Assembly (NCBI GenBank): GCA_000151295.1
Contig: GG745344.1
Span: 174,229-238,228 of the forward strand
Length of the DNA stretch: 64,000 nucleotides
Direction of reading: 5' to 3'
From: Allomyces macrogynus ATCC 38327
Lineage: Eukaryota > Blastocladiomycota > Blastocladiomycetes > Blastocladiales > Blastocladiaceae
Shown here: piece after piece, positions 1 through 10,689 of the stretch
Numbering within the stretch: position 1 is the first letter of the stretch
Layout: every line of letters starts with the position of its first letter
The notes under the pieces: generated by a model
Database searches by the model: none
The model's input: only the letters and a program-made list of their open reading frames with translations
What the model was told of the DNA's origin: nothing
Translations under genes and position numbers: made by a program

Positions 1-71
1 GTTGCAGCGTTGACCCACTGGCCTCGAACTGACCGTTTTTGATCCGTCCTCCCCCCTTCCCCCGTTACTAG

Positions 72-1259
72 ACCAAGGCCGTCGTGTGGGGTCGCTCCGT
101 CTACGATGCCGTGCGCAAGTTTTTGCAGTTCCAGCTGACCGTCAACATTACCGCCGTCGGTCTCGCGCTGATCACGGCCGCGGCTGACGAGGACTCGGAG
201 ACGGTCATCACGGCGGTGCAGATGCTGTGGGTGAACCTGATCATGGACACGCTCGCCGCCTTGGCCCTCGCCACGGACCCGCCGACCGAGGCGCTGCTCG
301 ACCGCTTGCCGCACAAGAAGTCGGACCCGTTGATCGGCTACGACATGTGGAAGCAGATGCTGATCCAGGCGGCCTACCAGATTGCCGTGACCATTTCGCT
401 CACCTACCGCGCGCCGAGCGTCTTCTCGTTCACGTTCGAAGAAGTGGATGCCGACAAGTCGTCGTTTGGGCTCGCTGCCGACGCGAATGCGGCGACCGTC
501 GAAAACTACGTGCACCGCCGGCTGTCAGCGATCGTCTTCAACACGTTTGTCTGGATGCAGCTGTTCAACCTGTTCAACGGCCGGCAAATCCACGGCGAGT
601 ACAACGTGTTTGAGCGCGTCACGCATAACCCGATGTTCATGGGGATTGTGCTCATCATTGGCGTGATCCAAGTGATCATTATCCAGTTTGGGTCGCTCGT
701 GTTTAACGTGACGACCCTCTCGGGCGCCGAGTGGGGCGTGTGCCTTGCGTTCGGGTTCGTCTCCCTCCCGCTCGGGCTCATCATCAAGGCCGTGATCCCC
801 GACATTGGCCGCGCCTGGTTCACGGCCAAGTTCTACGGCCCCGACGCCGAAAAGGCCGCCAAGGAGGCCGACGAAGAGGAGCAGCGCCTTCTCGCCGCTG
901 CCGAGCAAGAGGCCGTTGCAGCCGCGGCAGCCGCGGCCGTCCCGGCGCCCGGCGCCCCGCCAATGCACCGCATTTCGCTCGCACCGGTCGACGTGGAACT
1001 GGCGCCCCTGGACGGCGTGTCGGTCGCGTCGCCAAGGACGGCGCCGTCGATGAAGTCCGGCACGGCGTCGTTTGTCGCCAAGGCACCGACGTCGGGGGCC
1101 TCGATCGCGTCGGCGTCGGGTGCCGCGCCCGCGCCGATCTCGCGCGCGGCCCGTGTGCACTGGGAGGCCGCGATTCGGAAAACGCGCGCGCAGGTGTCGG
1201 TCGTCTCGGCGTTCCGCACGTTCCAGCGCGACCCGAGCGGCGTCGTCGTGCTCGAGTGA
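72..1259 (+). CDS. Plasma-membrane Ca2+-ATPase (P2B type), last exon only
   Basis: This is the C-terminal 395 residues of a calmodulin-regulated Ca2+ pump. Bases 1-71 are the end of an intron closing in TTACTAG, and the exon opens with TKAVVWGRSVYDAVRKFLQF, the classic start of the last P-type ATPase membrane module. The segment LWVNLIMDTLAALALATDPP (M5/M6) follows, then four further hydrophobic segments. The tail has an acidic/Ala-rich linker. Near 1143-1235 a basic amphipathic stretch (RAARVHWEAAIRKTRAQVSV) aligns with the calmodulin-binding autoinhibitory region of animal PMCAs. The stop is TGA at 1257. The upstream exons are outside the window on this side; the sister copy at 29201-33835 shows what they look like. 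This last exon is uninterrupted, unlike the sister copy. Confidence 0.93.
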   Translation, partial: TKAVVWGRSVYDAVRKFLQFQLTVNITAVGLALITAAADEDSETVITAVQMLWVNLIMDTLAALALATDPPTEALLDRLPHKKSDPLIGYDMWKQMLIQAAYQIAVTISLTYRAPSVFSFTFEEVDADKSSFGLAADANAATVENYVHRRLSAIVFNTFVWMQLFNLFNGRQIHGEYNVFERVTHNPMFMGIVLIIGVIQVIIIQFGSLVFNVTTLSGAEWGVCLAFGFVSLPLGLIIKAVIPDIGRAWFTAKFYGPDAEKAAKEADEEEQRLLAAAEQEAVAAAAAAAVPAPGAPPMHRISLAPVDVELAPLDGVSVASPRTAPSMKSGTASFVAKAPTSGASIASASGAAPAPISRAARVHWEAAIRKTRAQVSVVSAFRTFQRDPSGVVVLE

Positions 1260-1295
1260 TGCCCCCCGACGCTGGGCGCGGCGCGTGATAGATGT

Positions 1296-1421
1296 TTCTT
1301 TTTTTTTTTTTTTTTTTTCTTTGCTTTTTTGTAGTTTCGTGTTCTTGTTTTGCAAACGTACCTTTGGCGGAAACAGGACGACGACGAAGGTGCCTGAGGT
1401 TTTTTTTTTTTTTTTTTTTTT
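1296..1421 (+). repeat. Two poly-T tracts downstream of the ATPase gene
   Basis: Runs of about 23 T each lie near 1296-1318 and 1400-1422, just 3' of the ATPase stop codon. The same tracts occur as poly-A at about 29039-29060 and 29140-29161 in the right arm. They may belong to the 3' UTR or be remnants of retroposed poly-A tails; nothing decides between these. Confidence 0.7.
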
Positions 1422-1506
1422 TCTGGTTTGGCGTTGGCTCGTGCACAGTTCCACCACCCCCGTGATATTTTTATTCCATACACACGGCACTCCATGTGGG
1501 TCATGA

Positions 1507-1608
<102 letters not shown>

Positions 1609-1916
1609 CTCGTCAGTGCAGCTTGGCGGTGTGAGGTGGGCCCAAGCAGCGCGAAAGGCTGCACGAAGGGAACAAACAGGCAATCAACACGAATCGACTC
1701 ACGCATCGCCAGGTCATCTCGATAAGAATCTGCCAACTTGCCACGTCCTGTTGCAGCCCGTTCAGTATCTCCCAACAAGAGCTGTTGCCCGGCCGGGCGC
1801 CGTGGCGAAACAAGGCGAAACAAGCAAACCCGGTCCGTTGCTCAACCGCTCCGGCTCCATATTGCAACTTCCATCACGCAATCAGCACCCTGCAAGTTCG
1901 AAACCGACCGACCGCC

Positions 1917-2719
1917 ATGGGCCAGTTACTTTCCGGAATCCTGTCGGTTTTCTCGGGCCGGAAAGAGGAGACGCGGGTGCTCATGGTCGGGCTCGACTAT
2001 GCGGGCAAGACAACCATGCTGTACCGGCTCAAGTCGGGCGCGGTCGTGACGACGATAGCGACTATTGGTATTGGCATTCCGTGGCGTGATCGTGCTTCTC
2101 CACCCGGTCTAACGGCATTGTCGTCCGTTCCAGGTTTCAACGTCGAGTCTGTATCGCGCAATACTTTTGAAACGCCCACTACTGCGACCGGCTCCGCTGA
2201 CGCGCGCGCGTGCCCGCCCACCACAGAGTCGTTCAGTACGGCCCCGTATCGTTTACCGTCTGGGACGTCGGATACCAGTCGCAAACCTTGCCGCTCTACC
2301 GGCACTGTACGTCCGTCCCCTCCCCGTCCGACGCGCGTCGCCGTGATGCTCACCTGCCGCCTGTCCGAGACTTTCACACACACACACCCCCCCCCCCCCC
2401 CCCAGACTACGAGATGACATCCGCTATCATGTTCATTGTCGACTCGACCGACGTGGCGCGCATAGACGAGGCGCGCAACGTCATGGCGCGCGTGTGCGGC
2501 GACAACGACTTGCGCGACGTGGCGGTGCTGGTGTTCGCCAACAAGCAGGACAAGCCCGACGCGCTGTCTGCCGACGCGGTGGCCGACCGGCTCGAGGTGG
2601 GAAAACTCATGCAGCCGGTGCACGTGCAGGCAGCGAGCGCAGTGACGGGCGATGGGCTCGAGGAGGGAATGGCGTGGCTCGCGGCGGTGCTGGGCGAGAA
2701 GGAGCGAGCCAAGGGATAA
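1917..2719 (+). CDS. ARF/ARL-family small GTPase
   Basis: Four exons are inferred at 1917-2067, 2134-2146, 2227-2306 and 2406-2719, giving 185 residues, the usual ARF length. The protein starts MGQLLS, with Gly2 and Ser6 fitting N-myristoylation. The P-loop is GLDYAGKTT, switch I is TTIATIGFNVE, the guanine motif is FANKQD, and ASAVTG supplies the last base-contact motif. Such proteins recruit coats or tethers to membranes in their GTP form. The switch II motif reads WDVGYQ where ARF and ARL1 have WDxGGQ, so the second glycine is replaced by Tyr while the catalytic Gln is kept. The second exon is only 13 nt; this is the only arrangement I found that keeps the frame. Intron 3 ends in a (CA)n tract followed by 17 C and AG. 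ARL1 is the closest family by eye. A mirror copy lies at 27740-28542. Confidence 0.9.
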
Positions 2720-2806
2720 GCTGACAGTCCTGGGACAACGGAATGGTGGTATTTGTTTTTGTGTCGCGGGTGTTCGAGGAAGTTACTGACAGGGGAGTCT
2801 GAGCCT

Positions 2807-3212
2807 GGTTTGCCACCTGCATGTCGACGGGCACGTTGGTCTTGTTGGTCACCTGGATCACGGTCTTGTCCTCGATTGGCACCAGGGCGAGCGGCTCGGG
2901 CCCGACAAACTCGACCTTGCACCCTGGGTTGACCGGGACCGCGTCGCGCTTGCCGCCGTCGTACTTGGCCAGCACCATTTGCGCGTTGTTGCGCGTCCAC
3001 TGCAGGTGCGTGCCTGGATCGGCCTGGAACCAATCGCCATTCGGGTCGGTGGTGCTGTTGGCTGACGGGACGTGCACTGAGATTGGGCGCGGCGTCTTGT
3101 TCTCGACGACGACCGCGTCTTGGTCATTGTTGTTGGCCAGGACCAAAAACGACTCGGACAGGAACGGCAGGGCAGGCGGCGCGCGCACCGTCACCTCGGA
3201 CGCGGTGGGCAC
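2807..3212 (-). pseudogene. Fragment of a beta-repeat domain gene
   Basis: The reading frame contains VVENKTPRPISVHV, then WTRNNAQMVLAKYDGGKRDA, CKVEFVGPEPLAL and VTNKTNVPVDMQV. This matches the gene at 60.9-61.7 kb over about 130 residues (VVENKTPRPISVHV and KVEFAGPEQLVI recur there). Similarity stops abruptly at the left, 90 bases from the GTPase stop codon, in the middle of the second repeat. At the right it stops where the GC-poor transposon-like block begins. The start codon, the N-terminal part and the end of repeat 2 are missing, so it is read as a gene relic. The same relic is present in the right arm at 27247-27652. Confidence 0.75.
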
Positions 3213-3229
3213 ATGGACCGCGGCTGGTA

Positions 3230-3988
3230 AAAATGCGCGTCCTGCTTGCTGTGAGGGTGATATTCCCTGAGGTCATCGACCTGCTGCACAACAAGCACTT
3301 TGCCAGGAGCCCATTTGCCAAGGGGACCACGACATACATCGAGAAGATCAGAAAGTTCTACGAGATCTTTACTGACAAGAAGGCGTTCACAGACCCCGAC
3401 AACGCGCGGTTCCAGGGGCTTGCCAACATCAAGTTGTGGATCACAAACTGGTTGGATTTGGCCAACAGCAAGACCAAAGAGGTCAAGGCGGTGCGGGCTT
3501 CCAAGGACGTGATGCAGGAGGCCATCACTGCTGCTGAGAAGGCGGTGGTGCAGTGGGAAATCTTGTGCATCCCATACCAGACGCGTGACAACCTGATCCA
3601 GGCCATTGACATGTTCATGTCTGTGGTGAGGAAGCACATCGCCGATATTCCGTTTGCAAACCGCGTGTACGCGCACGTCTTCTCGACCAACTTTGTGGAG
3701 AGCTACTTCTCACTGGTCCATGCGCTTGGTGGGTCCAACATCAAGGTCTTGCCACAACACTTGTTGTTTGCTGCTCACCAGTACGCCCATGCCAAGCTGT
3801 ATTGCATGCTGCTCAATGAGCAACATGGGGATTCATTTGATGTTGTCACGTCTGGAGTTTTGGGGTGGTGGTGCGGCTTCAGCAACACAACAGAAATGAG
3901 GTTATATATTGTTGGTGCCATTGCATTTCCTTTTTCTTTGGTGTTTTCCCTAGGCTCATGGCTGTGTGGGATGAAACACGATTTGTGA
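3230..3988 (+). CDS. Transposon-like ORF, function unknown
   Basis: This is an open frame of about 250 residues in a block whose GC content is clearly lower than that of the flanking genes. No start codon is obvious, because the frame runs in from the relic to the left. The middle contains IPFANRVYAHVFSTNFVESY followed by FSLVHALGG, which loosely recalls the ENFFSxIR-type motif near the end of some cut-and-paste transposases; I do not claim family membership. The C-terminus turns hydrophobic and may be out of the true frame. In the right arm the same ORF (26543-27229, minus) is frameshifted by a 17-bp tandem duplication, so only this copy is open. Confidence 0.45.
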   Translation, partial: KMRVLLAVRVIFPEVIDLLHNKHFARSPFAKGTTTYIEKIRKFYEIFTDKKAFTDPDNARFQGLANIKLWITNWLDLANSKTKEVKAVRASKDVMQEAITAAEKAVVQWEILCIPYQTRDNLIQAIDMFMSVVRKHIADIPFANRVYAHVFSTNFVESYFSLVHALGGSNIKVLPQHLLFAAHQYAHAKLYCMLLNEQHGDSFDVVTSGVLGWWCGFSNTTEMRLYIVGAIAFPFSLVFSLGSWLCGMKHDL

Positions 3989-4642
3989 CCTGGGTTCCCC
4001 CTTCTTCTCCCTGTACTTTTTCGTCATGGCCACGACAAATTCTCCAAGATGAAGCGTCAGAAATTGACACTGGAAAAGCTGGGCAAAGACCATGAGGTGC
4101 AATCCCAACCAATCCGCCTGTCGCCTTGACAAATGCACTCCACACAAGGGCGTACTGGCTGGAGCAGAAGCACAAATCATCCATCCGGCGACAAACCCGC
4201 ACTTGTGCAAGCATGGTGCTGAGAAATGGCGATCCACCATGTACAGGTCACAGACAGGATCAACAAGTGGGATCAATGCAATGAGAGCACAAATATCTGG
4301 GTACAGATTCAGAATTTTTGGAGTGTGGAAAGTCATGTCAAAAATCAAGATGGCCTTGCACAGGATTGCACATGTCACATTATCCTTGTAGATGGAGGCC
4401 TCAGGCAGCATGAGCAACATGAGCTGCGCCTTCACTTTTGGGTCCTCAGCAATGGCCTTGGCCCACCTGCTCTGGACCATGGGATCCCTGTGCCGACCAT
4501 AAATTGATGCAAGCTTGGTCAAGAGCAGTGCTGACAACTCATTGAGCTGGGCCTGGTCCATGTTTTTGAGCTGCTGAATCTTGTAGGTGACAATTGGCAA
4601 TGGCCAATCCAAGCTCAAGTGGTTCTTGTATTTTGAGAGCAC
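3956..4642 (-). CDS. Transposon-like ORF, hypothetical
   Basis: A 228-residue frame without a clear ATG start runs convergently to the preceding ORF and overlaps its end. The first ~140 residues look like a normal folded protein (KIQQLKNMDQAQLNELSALL, then a SRWAKAIAEDPKVKAQLMLL helix-rich stretch). The last ~70 residues are less protein-like and are antisense to the other ORF. I recognise no family. An identical frame is present in the right arm at 25800-26486. It probably belongs to the same element as the 4902-5270 ORF, separated from it by frame changes or introns that I cannot resolve. Confidence 0.35.
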   Translation of the reverse strand: MLSKYKNHLSLDWPLPIVTYKIQQLKNMDQAQLNELSALLLTKLASIYGRHRDPMVQSRWAKAIAEDPKVKAQLMLLMLPEASIYKDNVTCAILCKAILIFDMTFHTPKILNLYPDICALIALIPLVDPVCDLYMVDRHFSAPCLHKCGFVAGWMICASAPASTPLCGVHLSRRQADWLGLHLMVFAQLFQCQFLTLHLGEFVVAMTKKYREKKGEPRSQIVFHPTQP

Positions 4643-4901
4643 TTTGTCAAAATCCAGAGTGAGCCAAGAATATTTGCAAGAACAGCCTGTTTGGGTTTGT
4701 CAATGCCAACAACAGCATGAGCACACTTCTTGGGTTCTGGTTGCAGCTGGTTGTGGTTGCCTAGCACCAACAGGGCCAGAGATGGGCATGGTTGCCACAA
4801 CATGTGCAGCAGGATGCATGTGCATGTGGGTACGCCACTGGTTGGGACACTGCTCGAAAAATGGCTGGCTGTGGCAGTGCTCAGCAGGAGAGTGGGAGAG
4901 G

Positions 4902-5270
4902 TCATGGAATGCAGAACAGGCCCAACAGAGATGGCAGTGTTGGCAGGACAGCAGCAAGAGCGGCTTGCAAGTCAGGCGCCAGGGCAATGGTTCTTGACAA
5001 TCCAGAGAAGGTGTCATCATGGGAGGCCAAGTTCAGATTGTCATTGCTCAGCATGGTTGAGTACACATCAGTGGTGATGCTGCTGGTGGCCATGCCATCT
5101 TCATTCCCAAGCATTCTGGCAGCGACTTGCTGATCATACTGCTCCAGGACATGCTTGACAAAGTCCTCGTGCATGTCCCACTTGAGCAAGATGGTGCGGG
5201 AGGTGCCCAAGGGCGCAATGGTCAGCAACTTTGGCATGCAAAAGTAGACAAATGTGTGTCCCTTCAGCAA
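4902..5270 (-). CDS. Transposon-like ORF, hypothetical
   Basis: This 122-residue frame opens just after a possible splice acceptor (ACGTCCAG) and reads HTFVYFCMPKLLTIAPLG, then ILLKWDMHEDFVKHVLEQYD. The codon choice suggests real coding sequence (balanced composition and few low-complexity runs), but no family is recognised and the upstream exon is not identified. The right-arm copy at 25172-25540 is identical in protein sequence, although neighbouring DNA nearer the inner junction differs. Confidence 0.35.
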   Translation of the reverse strand: MLKGHTFVYFCMPKLLTIAPLGTSRTILLKWDMHEDFVKHVLEQYDQQVAARMLGNEDGMATSSITTDVYSTMLSNDNLNLASHDDTFSGLSRTIALAPDLQAALAAVLPTLPSLLGLFCIP

Positions 5271-5651
5271 ACCTGGACGTGATGCACAGGGAGATTAGTG
5301 GATGGAATGTTCGATGCGTCAAGTGAAGAAAAGAGGCGCTGGCTGGCCGCACCTGCAGCACCTGCCTCATGTGGAAGGTGCAGCAGTGCAAACTGGCCAT
5401 GGCAGATGGCACGCAGCTACAGTGATTGAGCAGTGATTACCACGGCCGGCCCCTTGAGTCTCCTGCAACATTAAACGGCCGTCTCCTGATACCTTCCTCC
5501 AGGCAGCAGCGTGCTGCCCACAGCACACTCTCCACCTTGCACTGGTCCCATGAAACACGTGCCTGGACCGCATGTTACACAATCCAAGGTAATTCACACA
5601 AGAACGTGCATTTCAGTCCCAACCCAGTCATCATACCGCGCCCCAAGTGCC

Positions 5652-8600
5652 CTATCGCACGAGCCCCCCTTCGGCAGCACGTCCAGCTGGTGCCACGCCT
5701 TCTCCTGCTCCACCATTCGCCGTCGCTGACGCGGCCGCCACGGCCGCGGCCCCCTTGTTCGCCTGCACAAGCGTCTCCAGCACGGTCGTGCGTTCCGCCA
5801 ACGCCGCCAGCTCCTCTGCCGTCGGATCGCCATGCGTGCCAAACAACTGCATCCGGCGCAGCCGGTACACATTGACTGCGCCTGCGTCATCGCCGGTCAC
5901 AAGGACAGGCGCGCTTGGCGAGAAAGCACAGCACCGCAGCCGCTGGTCAAGCACCGCGTGCACGATGGTCGGGTCGAGCACCGAGACTGCCAGGTCCCAG
6001 ACTTCGATGCGGCCGTCTTGTGCGACATTGGCCAGGACCGTCGGCGAGTGCGGTGACCAGTCGACGTCCATGATCGCGTCCTTGCCCGAGTAGAACTTGA
6101 GCCCCATCGATTCGCGGTCCTGGTGCCAGAGGCCCACAGACCAGTCGGCCGACGCGGTCGCGAAAATGTGCGGGGAGAAGGGCGACCACTTGATCCGGTG
6201 GATCGGGCCGGCGTGGCCCGTGTAGGTCGCGAGGTACTGCTCGTTGTAGGAGACAGAGCACTTGTGCGCGGTGCCGTCTTCTGTCGCGACGAGGTAGCTG
6301 CGAGGACATGGGTTGAGGTGAGAGTGTCAATCGCACGAATGCAACACAATCCACCCGTCGAAGTGACCCATGATACGAACCAGTTGAAATCGGTCGGGTG
6401 GAAATCAAAGCTCAACCCGCCGGCCGACCGCGAAATGAACGATGCCATCCCACCCCCACCACCCCCACCGCCCGACGACGCGGCCCCATTCGCCTTCCCA
6501 CCACTCGACGCCGATGCCGTCTTCCCCTCGCCCTTGACCGTCTTCAATGTCATTAGCTCGACACACTCGAGCCCTTTGCGCAACAACCACTGACACACGC
6601 GCCCATCCGTCGAAATCGACACGACCGACTCGGACCGGCCAATCTGCTGGTCGCCAATACTCTGCTCCTTGTCGACCCACGCCACCTGCCATACCGGGTC
6701 GCGGTGCGTCCCCACGCCTGCCGTTGAGTCCACGACAGGCCCCGTCGCGCCTTCGTCACGGACGTCGTAAATCGCAAGTCTCCCATCGAGGAACCCGACG
6801 GCGAGCAAGGACGGCGACGCGCGCGAGAAATCAATGGCCGTCACGGGCGAAGCGCACCGGTAAGTTCGTGCCGGAAACTCTGGGTTCTTGAGCGACCAAC
6901 AGCAGATCATCCCGGGCGAGGACGCGGCCACGGCCGTGGCCGCGGGCGCGCCGGCGGCCACGTGCATTGGGCCGTACCCAACAGCAAGCACGTCCGGATT
7001 GTGCTTATTCCATGCGATGGCCGCGACGGGACGGTCGCGCACGTGCTCGCACCGGAACGACCACAGATAGTGCAGCGACGGAATGTGTGACTCGAACGTG
7101 TCGGTGATGGTCGATGCGGGTAGGGCAGTGGCGGTGCCGTCGTGGCCGTTGGCGGACGTGGAGCCGGGCACAGGGATGTCGATGTCACGGTACTCGAGGA
7201 GCCGTGGGCCGTAGTTGGCCTCGAGCACGGCGAGTTCCATTATGCGCAGCGATTCCTTGAGCCGTTCTTGATTGAGCTGTGAACAACGAACCAATTTGCA
7301 GCATTAACAACAACCGAGAGTGACCGACAGCAGCAGGACGCAGTCACGTACCGACTGCAAAGTCACGTCCTTCTCCAAGTAGCTCGGCACGACCATATCC
7401 TGCACGTTGGCGTTGTTGTTTGACGCACCAAACACAGACGACTGGCCATCGCCGCCACCAATCTGGCTCGTCTCCATGGTGCTCAATGCCGACGAGATGA
7501 ACGAGCTCGAGTCGAGTACCGACGCCATGGTGCCCTGCATCGACGAGACGGCGCCCGTGAGCGCCGGCAGCGCCTCGGAGCTGATGCTCGACTTGTTGGC
7601 CGTGCTATACAAGGGCATCTCGTCAGCATCAACGGTCGGCGCGCCTTGAGGAACGAGAATCACCGCGCACCTAAGCAAGTTGTCCACGCCGGCCTCTTCG
7701 GCCGGGACGAGCTCCTGGTACGCGTCATAAATGGCCCACTCAGTGACCTGCGTCTCGGCTGACGCGGGTTTCACGAGCACGGCCTGAATGTCCTTGGTCT
7801 TGGTCGCGCTGTTGTAGGTCTGCGACGACCGGTGGACAAAGTTGTTGTCGGACATGCGGCTGGCAAGAAGCTGGGGGCAAACCAAATGACGTGAGCGTCG
7901 GGTTTGCGTCGCGAGCGGAGCGCAGCAGAAAGCGCACCTGCTGGTACCGCGCATTCGCCTCTTCGACCGCGGCCACGTCGGAATCGTCGGGCGCGACCGA
8001 AATGCTTGGCAAGTCGAGCAGCCAGACAATGTCTGACTCGCACAGCGTCAAGTGGATCGTGCGGTTCAAGTCGGTCTCCGAGAGTTCGGGCACTTTAGAC
8101 GGTGCCGCTGCTGCGTCGCGCTTGCGTCCTTGCGCGTCCTTGAATCGCGCTAGACCATCAGCAGAAACGTCAGTTCTTTAATGTCCCCCCGAATCATCCA
8201 TCCACAACCTTAAAAACGCACTATTGTACCCGTCGTCATCGTCGGCCGACCGCTCCGACGTCATCGACGCCGTCTCATCCTCGGACCGGTCGTCGTTGGT
8301 CGACGATGCCGACATTTTGGACCCGCCCCCATTCGCAAAACTCGAATAGGACTTGCCGAAATTGAGCGACGAAAACTGGTTGAGCGTCTGCGCCTCGAGC
8401 GACGCAAAGTAGTCGAGCGCCGACGACTGCCATCCATCCACCACCGCGCATCAGTCCTCCTTGCCGAATCGTTGGAGCAACGCACAATCCAGAATGTACC
8501 GGTATCATCCTTGACCCCCCCCCACCGACCGACATCCCCGCGCCATCCACGGTCGACACGCTCGCGCCCACGGCCTTGTTCCCCGGCGCCGGCTTCGGCG

Positions 8601-8913
8601 GCGGAAGCAGAGGCTGTGGCGTCACGTCGTTCCCGTGCGCGTCCACGTAGCGCACGTCGGCGGCACGTCCAGGACCTGAACTAGCACCACCAACGGCGCC
8701 GGTGTGCAGCAGCATTTGCGACCCGCGCGCGCCCGTGCGCCGAGACGCATTGTAGTACGAGGCACCTCCGAGCGCGTGCGCGCCGGAGACGGTCCCGCCG
8801 GTGCCTGTGCCGAGGTGTTTGCGGGTACTGGAGGGGCGAAAGGGGGAGGGGCGGCGTCAACTGGGGGTTGGCGATGGCTGACGAGGTTCATGCAGACGAG
8901 GGCACCTCTTCAT
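5652..8913 (-). CDS. DNAI4: Axonemal inner-arm dynein intermediate chain (WDR78/DNAI4, IC138-like)
   Basis: Seven exons are inferred: 8913-8906, 8827-8500, 8426-8222, 8149-7938, 7870-7352, 7276-6381 and 6297-5652, giving 937 residues in frame. The 8-nt first exon (ATGAAGAG) is the weakest part. The N-terminal half has the family signature VRYVDAHGNDVTPQPL and the segment FVHRSSQTYNSATKTKDIQ. The C-terminal half (from about residue 440) is a WD-repeat propeller, with LWSFRCEHVRDRPVAAIAWN, SVVSISTDGRVCQWLLRKGL and DVDWSPHSPTVLANVAQDGR. This protein belongs to the I1/f inner dynein arm of motile flagella, so the organism should make flagellated zoospores. The last ~38 codons and the stop lie inside the inverted duplication and recur at 24677-24790. 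Confidence 0.9.
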
Positions 8914-9520
8914 GGTGTTGGGTGGAGTGCGTGGACGAGCTTGAACTGGACGATGCTGGGGAAATGCACAAGTGCGGGTGCGGGTGCGGTGTTGAACGGG
9001 ATCAAGGCCGAGCTTGAGACGAGTCAATTCGATTCAATGCGGCTACTGGCACACCAAGGCCAGGGTTTCTGGACAATATTGCTCGAGATGATCGAATGCA
9101 GCGAGAAATGGATCGCAGGGCACGGTGCGCGACCGAGAAGGCCTCTGGAGCAGAACATGTGCGTCTCAGACTCTCGCTGATCCTCCAACGTGACCGCGTG
9201 TTGATGCTTCGACCCACCCTGCAAAACGGAGCTCCACACCGATAGTACAACAGCAGAAACGGTGGTATCTTGAAAACAACACAGAAAAGAAACGACTCCG
9301 AAAAAAATGGGATGCGCCGCCGAATATCATCGCCCGGCGGCAGGTTGCGTGCGAGGCCGGCGTCGCGAATGAGCCGCAGCGACGCCGGACCACACGCGAC
9401 AAGAGGATTTGTACAAGAATGGGTGATAGTGAAGAGTGTGGAGGGAGGCCGCTTGGCGTCGGCGCAGCTGCCAAACAAAAGCTCGACAACGTCAGCACGC
9501 AAACGAAAACCACGGGCCGC

Positions 9521-10687
9521 TCACGCATTGCTGCTCTGCGACGCCGTGCGACTCGCGACGCTGCTGCTACTCCCCTGAGACCCCGCCCGCTCCGAGTACC
9601 GGTCCCACGGCAATCCACGCGCCAGGACGAGCGTGCGTTCCGCCGAATTGAGCTTGATCGAGCAATACACGTGGAACCCGGCGCGCGAATGCAAGTGCGC
9701 AATCACCGTCGCCGCGAGCAACTGCGCGGCCGGCTGGTCGCTGACCCAAGGGTCCTTGGCCAGCACGTACTTGACGAGCCCCGACGCCGGGTAGGTGCGC
9801 GTCTTGTCGATCCCGTGGTGCCACGAGTGCTTGAGCGCCGATTCAACCACGTCAAGAACGATTGGTGGCGCATCGACGAGCCGCAACGTGCCTTCCTCGT
9901 CGATTCCGAGAGAGCACAGGATCGGAGTGACAGCCGTCGGTGACTCTGGCATCGAGGGGGACATTGGGGACATGGGCGCGGACACGGCACGGCGCATGCC
10001 GCCCGCACCGGCACGGGCGCCAAACGGCAGGAACACGAGCACGTTTTTGTCGTGCGCGGCGCGATCGAGGTCCGTGACAACAGCCAGCCGCCACCCGAGC
10101 GCAAGCATGCCGCGCAAGACGATAGTGAGCAAGCGGCGCGCAATGGTATGGTCCGAGTCGCCCGACGTGGCCGACCACGGGTCACCGGCAACGCGCAACT
10201 GCCAGTAGGGAGGGTCGCGCTCAGCGTGCTCCTTGGACCGGACCAACTCGATCCCGGCCGCGGCGAAATCCTGGATCAGGTGCGCGACTTCGGGCGTCGC
10301 GAACCCGACGAGACGCAACTTGTCGGACTTGCGCAGCGAAATCACACGCGTGGCGCCAGCGTTGGCGGGTGGAGGCGAGCGGAGCGGCGATGAGGGGGCC
10401 GACGTTCGCGTTGGAGATGCGGCAAGGCCAGTCATGGCGTCGGCGGCGGCCGGCGAGCGCAGTGGGCTGAGGCCGGGACTGGTGGACGGCGACGTGTGCA
10501 GCGGTAACATCGCGGAAACAGAGGCGGGATCGACGAGCGGGTCGAGGCGACGACGGCGGATGGAGACGCGGCGCGCCGGTGTCGATGGGCAGGTCGCGGT
10601 GGCTCCCGTTTCGGCCAAAGCGGCACCATCGCTGTTGCCGTTCGCTGCGGCGACCACGTCGTCGTGAAGCGGATTGCTGGGCATCAT
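9521..10687 (-). CDS. Protein of unknown function with an internally duplicated domain
   Basis: This is a single-exon frame of 388 residues starting at MMPSNPLHDD. The first ~110 residues are Ser/Pro/Ala-rich with SPLRSP motifs. Two related domains follow. The first has PPYWQLRVAGDPWSA, then RRLLTIVLRGMLALGWRLAV, DLDRAAHDK and LVFLPF. The second has VKYVLAKDPWVSD, then AAQLLAATVIAHLHSRAGFH, IKLNSAE and TLVLA. Both therefore share the pattern YxLxxxxPW, a hydrophobic helix ending in G-aromatic, a basic turn and a terminal beta strand. I recall the first pattern from uncharacterised fungal and animal proteins but cannot name the family. It lies tandem to and upstream of the dynein gene; the ~600 bases between them hold no other gene that I can support. 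Confidence 0.75.
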   Translation of the reverse strand: MMPSNPLHDDVVAAANGNSDGAALAETGATATCPSTPARRVSIRRRRLDPLVDPASVSAMLPLHTSPSTSPGLSPLRSPAAADAMTGLAASPTRTSAPSSPLRSPPPANAGATRVISLRKSDKLRLVGFATPEVAHLIQDFAAAGIELVRSKEHAERDPPYWQLRVAGDPWSATSGDSDHTIARRLLTIVLRGMLALGWRLAVVTDLDRAAHDKNVLVFLPFGARAGAGGMRRAVSAPMSPMSPSMPESPTAVTPILCSLGIDEEGTLRLVDAPPIVLDVVESALKHSWHHGIDKTRTYPASGLVKYVLAKDPWVSDQPAAQLLAATVIAHLHSRAGFHVYCSIKLNSAERTLVLARGLPWDRYSERAGSQGSSSSVASRTASQSSNA

Positions 10688-10689
10688 CT

